This document shows positions 58,478 to 63,982 of a DNA stretch of 63,982 nt, piece by piece (the stretch's first letter is position 1; each line of letters opens with the position of its first letter). The position numbers and the translations under genes are program-made. The notes beneath the pieces were generated by a model, which did not search any database, was not told the DNA's origin, and saw nothing but the letters and a program-made list of their open reading frames with translations. Origin of the DNA: Myxacorys chilensis ATA2-1-KO14 (GTDB taxonomy: Bacteria > Cyanobacteriota > Cyanobacteriia > Leptolyngbyales > Leptolyngbyaceae); NCBI GenBank assembly GCA_019359275.1, contig JAHHHP010000029.1, forward strand, positions 1 through 63,982, read 5' to 3'.

Positions 58478-58542
58478 CGCTCCATTTCGTTAGTGAAATC
58501 GCTTTAAACAAGAAGTAGCTGTAATTGATTTTTGGTAAGCCT

Positions 58543-59901
58543 ATGCTGTCAACAAGCAATCCGTCATCTCAGGCAATTCGAGGCGCTTTTCTTGATTTTG
58601 CGAACGACCCATTTTATGTGTCTGATGCCGAGAGTGTGCGCTATATTCCTGATGGATTGCTGATTGTGGAGAATGGTGCGATCGCAGACTTTGGATCGTA
58701 TGCTGATCTTCAAGCCAAATATTCTGAAGTTGAAATCGTAACGTATCCTGGCAAGCTGATTATGCCGGGATTTATTGATACTCATATTCACTACCCGCAA
58801 TCCGAAATGATTGCTGCTTATGGAGAACAGCTTCTAGAGTGGCTCAATAAATATACCTTTCCAACAGAACGAAAGTTTCGAGATAAAGCTTATGCTCAAA
58901 CCATTGCTTCCCTATTTTTAGATGAATTGCTAAAGAATGGAACCACCACTGCTCTAGTATTTGCGACCGTTCATCCTCAATCAGTTGATGCTTTTTTTGA
59001 GGAGGCGAACCGTCGTAATCTGCGGATGATTTCAGGAAAGGTCTTGATGGATCGAAATGCTCCTGACTTTCTGACTGACACACCCGAAACTGCTTACGAA
59101 GAGAGCAAACAACTGATTCAAAAATGGCATAACAAAGGTCGTTTACTGTATGCAATTACGCCCCGATTTGCCATTACTTCCACTCATGAACAACTGCGTT
59201 TAGCCGGAAAATTACTGCAAGAATTTCCCGATGTTTATCTGCACACCCATCTTTCCGAAAATCTTAAAGAAGTAGAGTGGGTTGCCGAACTTTTTCCTGA
59301 GTGTAAAGACTATCTTGATGTGTACGATCGTGCTGGGCTGGTTGGGGAAAAATCAGTGTTTGCTCATGGAATCCACTTGAGCGAGGATGAGTTCAAACGG
59401 CTATCAGCCGCAAAAGCGGCGCTCTCCTTTTGTCCAACCTCAAACCTATTTTTGGGCAGTGGGCTGTTCAAACTGCACAAAGCCAAGTCCCTCAATCAGC
59501 CTATAAAGGTTGGTCTAGGAACCGATGTTGGCGGAGGAACTAGTTTCTCAATGCTGCACACTCTAAACGAAGCCTACAAAGTAGCCCAGCTTCAGACTGA
59601 ATCTCTCTCCGCCTTCAAAGCATTATTCTTAGCCACGCTCGGAGGGGCAAGAGCGCTTTCGTTAGAAGACAAGCTGGGTAACTTCGATCCGGGCAAAGAG
59701 GCAGATTTTGTAGTCCTAGACTTACAAGCAACGTCGATCATGGCAACTCGCACGGGAGGTTTATCTACCCGATTAGCACAAGGCTCAACAGAGACGGAAT
59801 TGCAAGAAGAACTGGCGGAAAAAGTGTTTGGCATGATGATGTTAGGTGACGATCGCACCATTCATGCCGTTTATATTGCGGGTGAATTGGTACACCGTTG
59901 A
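58543..59901 (+). CDS. guaD: Guanine deaminase
   Basis: GuaD converts guanine to xanthine and ammonia. The 452-residue amidohydrolase has IMPGFIDTHIHYPQSEM with the metal HxH, LHTHLSENLKEVEWV near residue 220 (metal His and Glu), FAHGIHLSEDEF with another His, and SFCPTSNLFLGSGLF and VGLGTDVGGGTSFSM with the metal Asp. The start at 58543 is preferred over a start six codons upstream. It is divergent from the purine permease and is followed 139 bases downstream by a Rieske oxygenase in the same direction. Confidence 0.95.
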   Translation: MLSTSNPSSQAIRGAFLDFANDPFYVSDAESVRYIPDGLLIVENGAIADFGSYADLQAKYSEVEIVTYPGKLIMPGFIDTHIHYPQSEMIAAYGEQLLEWLNKYTFPTERKFRDKAYAQTIASLFLDELLKNGTTTALVFATVHPQSVDAFFEEANRRNLRMISGKVLMDRNAPDFLTDTPETAYEESKQLIQKWHNKGRLLYAITPRFAITSTHEQLRLAGKLLQEFPDVYLHTHLSENLKEVEWVAELFPECKDYLDVYDRAGLVGEKSVFAHGIHLSEDEFKRLSAAKAALSFCPTSNLFLGSGLFKLHKAKSLNQPIKVGLGTDVGGGTSFSMLHTLNEAYKVAQLQTESLSAFKALFLATLGGARALSLEDKLGNFDPGKEADFVVLDLQATSIMATRTGGLSTRLAQGSTETELQEELAEKVFGMMMLGDDRTIHAVYIAGELVHR

Positions 59902-60040
59902 TCGCTTTACAGAGGCTCGTCCAAATTAAAGTTTACGGTTCAGTAGCAAAGGTAACTGCGATCGCGCCACTCACGCCTGATATTGTATAGCCTACATGTT
60001 GCTGTCCGTGCGTGTTCTAGTCGTCAGCCGTCATACACAT

Positions 60041-61075
60041 ATGGTTAACACCGTTCAAAAAGCGACCTATCCTAGAGGGTGTACCTTTGCCCCATCCGAT
60101 TGGGATGCCCTGGCTCCGTTTTGGTATCCGATCGCATTTAGCCGTGAGGTCAACGAGCAGCCGATCGCAGCAACGTTGCTCGACCAGCGCTTAGTCATTT
60201 GGCGAACCTCGGCGGGTGTATCAGTGGCAAATGATCTGTGTCTGCATCGCGGCGTTCCCCTCAGTATGGGGCACCTGAGCGACGATCAACTGGTGTGTAA
60301 GTATCACGGCTTTCACTACGCGGCAGACGGTCGCTGTGTGCTGATTCCAGCCGATCCAGCGGCCAGCATTTCCGCAAAACTTTGTCTCAAAACGTATCCC
60401 GTTAAAGAAGCCTATGGCTTGATTTGGACTTCTCTCGCGGGAGGTGAACCTCCCTTGCCTGAGTTTCACGAGTGGAATGACCCGCATTATCAGCAAATTC
60501 TGCCCAGTGCTGTTGATCTCGATGCAGCCTCAGGGCGACAGATGGAAGGCTTTCTGGACGTGGCTCACTTTGCCTGGGTTCATGCCGAGTCGTTTGGCGA
60601 TCGCAACAATCCGCTGGTTCCCCGCTATGAGGTGGAGCAGACCGCAACCGGGATTTGTGCCCGATACCTCAGTACCGTCAGCAACTTTCCCAAAGGGTTG
60701 CAAGATTTAGCGCCTGCTGACTTTCAATGGCTGCGTGTGTTTGAAGTCTTTTTTCCGTTTACCGCTCGGCTCACGGTTCATTTTCCAAACGACGGACGGC
60801 TTTGTATCCTCAACGCGGCCTCTCCCGTTTCTGCCCGCAAGACACGGGTGTTTTGTCCTATTTGCCGCAACTTTGATCAAGACATGCCGCTAGAGCCAGT
60901 GTACGAATTCAACCATCAGATCTTTGCTGAAGACAAGGAAGTGGTAGAGGCGCAGTACCCGGAGGATTTGCCGCTCGATCTGTGTGCAGAGTTTCACATT
61001 GGGGCAGATCAAACCTCGATCGCCTACCGCCGAGGATTAGGCAATCTTGGACTCGGCAGATCCTACACAAGTTGA
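60041..61075 (+). CDS. Rieske [2Fe-2S] oxygenase, VanA-type, possibly HpxD-like
   Basis: The 344-residue protein is a Rieske non-heme iron oxygenase. The Rieske cluster motif is CLHRGVPLSMGHLSDDQLVCKYHG (CxH...CxxH) at residues 66-90, here cited by its Cys and His ends. The catalytic iron site is DVAHFAWVHAESFGD near residue 175. The overall plan is the VanA type. In Klebsiella, HpxD, a protein of this type, takes part in (hypo)xanthine oxidation in place of xanthine dehydrogenase. The position after guaD suggests a similar role here, but a ring-hydroxylating role in another pathway is possible. No reductase partner is adjacent. The start at 60041 is chosen over 59996. Confidence 0.9.
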   Translation: MVNTVQKATYPRGCTFAPSDWDALAPFWYPIAFSREVNEQPIAATLLDQRLVIWRTSAGVSVANDLCLHRGVPLSMGHLSDDQLVCKYHGFHYAADGRCVLIPADPAASISAKLCLKTYPVKEAYGLIWTSLAGGEPPLPEFHEWNDPHYQQILPSAVDLDAASGRQMEGFLDVAHFAWVHAESFGDRNNPLVPRYEVEQTATGICARYLSTVSNFPKGLQDLAPADFQWLRVFEVFFPFTARLTVHFPNDGRLCILNAASPVSARKTRVFCPICRNFDQDMPLEPVYEFNHQIFAEDKEVVEAQYPEDLPLDLCAEFHIGADQTSIAYRRGLGNLGLGRSYTS

Positions 61076-61189
61076 GGAAAGTCTCGCTCTAATCTTCTCT
61101 ACCATCTAATCTCCAATCTAAGAGGGATGAATCATAGAGTCTATAGCCCTACAACTAAAGGGTCTTTGCGTTTCGTTTGATCTACAGCT

Positions 61190-61942
61190 ATGGGTGTGAG
61201 AAAACTGGTACCACTCACAGTGACACCAGAACTTCAGCAGAAGTTGATTCAAATTCACGACCGACTTTGCCAAGAATATGGGTGCCCGATCGCCTATTTT
61301 CACGATCTTGATCCGCTGAGTGAATTAGTGTCTGCGCTGCTTTCTCATCGGACTCGCAACGCTGATTCTGCCCATGCCTTTGCTCAACTGCGAGAACAGT
61401 TTGAAACTTGGGAAGCGGTTCGAGATGCACCTGTAAAAGACGTTGAAGCCGCGATCGCGCGGGCAACCTGGGCAGATCAGAAAGCGCCGCGAATTCAACA
61501 GGTTTTGAAATTAATTAGCGATCTCCTCAGCCGTGATCACCCTACTGCTCCGTTTTCTCTAGACTTTCTGGCGGATATGACTGAAATTGAAGCTAGAGCA
61601 TGGCTAGAAGCCCTTCCCGGTGTTGGACCAAAAACGAGTGCCGCCGTTCTTTCATTTAGCTGCTTACGGCGTCGTGCCCTACCTGTCGATAGTCATCATC
61701 ATCGCGTTGCGTGTCGTTTAGGTCTCATTCCTGCTAGCGTTGCCGTCGGGCCGTCTCATGCCATTCTCGAATCGCAACTGCCTACTGAGTGGGATGCTCA
61801 ACAGGTTTACGACAACCACGAAGTGCTAATGCTGCACGGGCAGCGCTGTTGTTATTATCAAAAACCAGCGTGCGATCGCTGTATTGTTCTCGATCTCTGT
61901 CCGTTTGGTCAAAAGATTTACTCATCGAAAACTGGCGGGTAG
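61190..61942 (+). CDS. Endonuclease III-like DNA glycosylase/lyase
   Basis: The 250-residue protein belongs to the HhH-GPD family. The helix-hairpin-helix with catalytic Lys is LPGVGPKTSAAVLSF near residue 143, and the catalytic Asp is in LPVDSHHHRV. The C-terminal [4Fe-4S] loop has CYYQKPACDRCIVLDLC, a Cx6Cx2Cx5C arrangement. It removes oxidised pyrimidines and cuts the abasic site. It differs from standard Nth in the first third, with LVSALLSHRTRNADSAHAF replacing the usual LLSAQATDxxV, so it may be a paralogue. It converges on the 61955 gene with 12 bases between stops. Confidence 0.9.
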   Translation: MGVRKLVPLTVTPELQQKLIQIHDRLCQEYGCPIAYFHDLDPLSELVSALLSHRTRNADSAHAFAQLREQFETWEAVRDAPVKDVEAAIARATWADQKAPRIQQVLKLISDLLSRDHPTAPFSLDFLADMTEIEARAWLEALPGVGPKTSAAVLSFSCLRRRALPVDSHHHRVACRLGLIPASVAVGPSHAILESQLPTEWDAQQVYDNHEVLMLHGQRCCYYQKPACDRCIVLDLCPFGQKIYSSKTGG

Positions 61943-61954
61943 AGAGTCACCGAA

Positions 61955-63331
61955 CTACTCTTTCTGACCTTGTAAACTACTCAAACTTCGACTAGCAACA
62001 TCTGCACTTAAGCCCCAAAGAATTAACCCTAGATAATCGGGGAAGGGTCTTGCTCCAAACGTCGCTCCGTTTTGCACATAAAGCGTGTTGAGACCAACAA
62101 GCGATAAACCTGCTAATAGAATGAGCGAAAGCACAGGGCGCACAACCCAGTAGGTGGCTTCCGCCCGAATCTGATCTGACACGCCAGACAGCGTGATCAA
62201 GAATTGTCGGAAACGCTCCCATCCGCTCGGCTCTTTGATCAAAACGGGTGGATTTTTGAGGTTCTGCTCTAAATTTGCTGAAGCCTGTCTGACGGTTTCA
62301 CTAATTTCTGACTCTTCGCCGCCTCGGATACCAACTGTATCGAGCAACTCGCTCACTTGATCGAGCAATTCCTTTGCTTTACCATCGTCTTCTTGAGCAA
62401 TTCGCGATCGCGCTTGAGCAATGGTTGCGATCGCGTCTTCAATCACATCATCTGGCAAAGGTTCAACTCGTTCTTCCAAACCTGTTTCAATGAATCGTAA
62501 TTTAGTTAAAACATCTAAACGATTTCTGATCGCTGTGGCGTTGGCTGTAGCAGGTTCAAGCTGTTCTCGAAACACTTGCTTTCGCGTTTTAGCAATCATT
62601 CCTACCAGTATTTTTTGATCTTCAGGATTCGCCGCTGCAACGTCTGCTTCAAGGCGATTCATTTCCTGAAGTGCTAAGGCTTGCGGCTCGCCTCGCTTTT
62701 CCATATATTTAATCAGCCGACCGAGAACAATGCCAAACAGTAAGACGAGCAACGGCATGAGCGGACCACTCCTCACACTCAAGTCAATTGGTAGAATGAG
62801 ACGGTTTCGCTGGTCGGCTAATGTGAGATAGACGGCTCCAGTGTACTGATCAGGAGGCATTTTGGAGCGATTGAAGGTCAGATTTAGACTGCTAATTTGG
62901 TTTGCGGGCAGCACTTTAGAGTTTTCTGACAGCGCGATCGCAGCACAAGGTAGTTGACTCGACTGTGAACAAAGAGGCGGTTGACTTGGCAGTTGATAAT
63001 TTGTCAGATTGCCTTCAATAATTACGGCTGAACTGACAACGTTGACAGGTGTTAGGGCAGAATTATCGAAATAGAGTTCGGTATGGTCAGTAATGACACT
63101 TTGTGGAAGCAGAAGACTAGCTAGAGGGCAGTCCCACGTACAATTCACTAATTGAAGTTGAATTTGCCCGGTTCGCTTTAGTAGCGTTAACGTTGGTGGT
63201 GCAACAGCAGGTGTCGTGAGGGCGGGTTGCGGTTGGGCAGGACGGTTGTTGTCTCCCTCATTGGTTTGCGCTAACGCTGAAGGCTGAAGCATTGCTAGTG
63301 GAATGAGAAATGTGAGTATCCAACGTTTCAT
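61955..63331 (-). CDS. Hypothetical membrane protein with signal peptide
   Basis: I do not recognise this 458-residue protein. A Sec signal (MKRWILTFLIPLAMLQPSALAQ) leads to a beta-rich periplasmic part with four cysteines (VNCTWDCPLASLL; LCSQSSQLPCAA). A helix near residue 215 (LMPLLVLLFGIVLGRLI) is followed by a charged, coiled-coil-like cytoplasmic stretch to residue 395, and two more hydrophobic segments end the protein (PVLSLILLAGLSLVGL; YLGLILWGLS). The topology suggests an anchored scaffold or sensor. It is divergent from the truncated gasdermin-like gene, with 283 bases between starts. A link to that gene is only positional. Confidence 0.6.
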   Translation of the reverse strand: MKRWILTFLIPLAMLQPSALAQTNEGDNNRPAQPQPALTTPAVAPPTLTLLKRTGQIQLQLVNCTWDCPLASLLLPQSVITDHTELYFDNSALTPVNVVSSAVIIEGNLTNYQLPSQPPLCSQSSQLPCAAIALSENSKVLPANQISSLNLTFNRSKMPPDQYTGAVYLTLADQRNRLILPIDLSVRSGPLMPLLVLLFGIVLGRLIKYMEKRGEPQALALQEMNRLEADVAAANPEDQKILVGMIAKTRKQVFREQLEPATANATAIRNRLDVLTKLRFIETGLEERVEPLPDDVIEDAIATIAQARSRIAQEDDGKAKELLDQVSELLDTVGIRGGEESEISETVRQASANLEQNLKNPPVLIKEPSGWERFRQFLITLSGVSDQIRAEATYWVVRPVLSLILLAGLSLVGLNTLYVQNGATFGARPFPDYLGLILWGLSADVASRSLSSLQGQKE

Positions 63332-63614
63332 TTTTGTATCTTTCAGCGTTAACTTAATCTGGATAGTCGCGAGACGCTTTTGATTACAAATAAGCGTTTT
63401 CAACTTTATATTCTATTTTTGATTGTTTGACAAATCTAAATACAAAAGTTAGCGATTTTCTTTAGAAGCGATGCTTTTTCAATAAATTTCTTCACCACGT
63501 TTACGCTTAGTTAAACTTGGCATCTCCAATCTTTAATTAATTCTTTGATATTGAGAGAGTAGCCAACTTTGGATTTAGAGTTTCTTTCATACTACTGATC
63601 AGGAGTGCTGAAAA

Positions 63615-63902
63615 ATGCCGCCTTGCAAAGATCAAGCAATTAATCATTTAAACGGTCTCGGCTACAACGTAATTCGGCTACCAAAAGCAGGAATTACGCC
63701 GTTACTTGTTTTGTCTCGTGCGCCTAATGCTTCGACTTCAACAATTTATGGTCACATTACCGATCTTGTAGTTGATCCGGCTCCACCTTTACCGAAAGTG
63801 TTTGAAAATATTGAAGCGGGAACCATTAGTGGTTTAAGAACTAGCAAATTAGAGTTTACAGCCTTTTTCGATCTAGTCAGGTACAGTAGCAGCAATGCGT
63901 GA
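63615..63902 (+). pseudogene. Bacterial gasdermin (bGSDM)-like protein, N-terminal third, cut by an IS
   Basis: The first 81 residues resemble bacterial gasdermins, pore-forming proteins of abortive-infection defence: an N-terminal Cys at position 4 (a palmitoylation site in characterised members), then LNGLGYNVIRLPKAGITPLLVL, which matches the conserved GYNVVRLP...I.PL start, and LPKVFENIEAGTISGLRTSKLEF, corresponding to the PP...ISGQ(R/K)TS stretch. Full-length members are about 260 residues. At residue 81 the frame passes into IS630-like DNA (TA at 63857) and ends after 14 foreign residues. An AGGAG site lies nine bases before the ATG. Protease partners of known gasdermins would lie downstream, outside the window. 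The family call is from memory of its conserved start. Confidence 0.65.
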
Positions 63903-63982
63903 ACCAGGCTTGTAGATCCTCAGGTGAGACTTGGGCAAACGCTTTCTCAATTGCTTTGACTAACGCTGGATAAGTTCTCGCA
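63857..63982 (-). mobile_element. End of an IS630-family element
   Basis: The right window edge lies inside this element. Its transposase reads on the minus strand and stops at 63877; the TA at 63857-63858 is the likely target dinucleotide, as IS630/Tc1 elements insert at TA. The other end is outside the window, so flanking repeats cannot be checked. The element cuts the gasdermin-like gene. Confidence 0.55.
63877..63982 (-). CDS. IS630-family transposase, C-terminal fragment
   Basis: Thirty-four residues and the stop remain: ARTYPALVKAIEKAFAQV, then EDLQAWFTHCCYCT. The final WF-HCCYC block resembles the C-terminus of IS630-type transposases that are common in cyanobacteria. The catalytic DDE domain lies beyond the window edge. 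The assignment rests on this terminal motif and on the TA boundary, so it is moderate. Confidence 0.55.
   Translation of the reverse strand, partial: ARTYPALVKAIEKAFAQVSPEDLQAWFTHCCYCT

Overview
The window is a 64 kb piece of a chromosome from a phycobilisome-containing cyanobacterium, most likely a filamentous Leptolyngbya-type genus. The evidence is direct: a core-membrane linker gene (apcE), protochlorophyllide oxidoreductase (por), Ycf66, a high-light-inducible protein, the cyanobacterial principal sigma factor, a carotenoid oxygenase, a GUN4-domain kinase, and GCGATCGC (HIP1) octamers throughout. The genus is inference. No rRNA, CRISPR array or phage module was seen; there is one tRNA (Gly-UCC).

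Layout. 0-8.5 kb: both ends of the window lie inside insertion sequences. The left end is the tail of an IS1-family element that runs into yjbQ. Then come a frameshifted Uma2 nuclease gene, ycf66, ileS, an IS110-family element, and an orphan ORF followed directly by an attC-like folded element and a 63-bp tandem repeat. 8.6-16.3 kb: der, an ECF-type membrane component, a chorismate-binding synthase, an LpxB-like glycosyltransferase, pdxH and glk. 16.3-20.9 kb: sugar ABC uptake, with two divergent lipoprotein binding proteins, two permeases and no ATPase. 21-31.4 kb: yebC, a UbiH-type hydroxylase, queC, a degenerate receiver protein, a polysaccharide deacetylase, sigA, hli, a folate/biopterin-type transporter and a carotenoid oxygenase. 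31.4-38.5 kb: a quinone-oxidoreductase-like enzyme, purU, a DUF4340 protein, a CheY-like regulator, a GyrA-type subunit with a degenerate GyrA box, and a GNAT. 38.7-44.5 kb: the rimP-nusA-ylxR-infB operon on the minus strand, with a terminator-like hairpin in its leader. 44.7-50.3 kb: tRNA-Gly, a BaiN-type flavoprotein, an ECF sigma/anti-sigma pair, por, and an emfourin-M4 protease pair. 50.7-56.8 kb: apcE, a kinase-TPR-GUN4 protein and a Phd/RelE-type toxin-antitoxin pair. 56.9-61.1 kb: a purine module (NCS2 permease, guanine deaminase, VanA-type Rieske oxygenase). 61.2-64 kb: an endonuclease III homologue, an unknown membrane protein, and the N-terminal third of what looks like a bacterial gasdermin, cut by an IS630-like element at the right end.

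Most genes are housekeeping. The accessory points most worth attention are the truncated gasdermin at the right edge, the cassette-like ORF plus attC-like element near 8 kb, the lipoprotein emfourin next to a protealysin-like protease, and the purine module whose Rieske enzyme could replace xanthine dehydrogenase. All family calls come from reading motifs in the translations; no database search was run.
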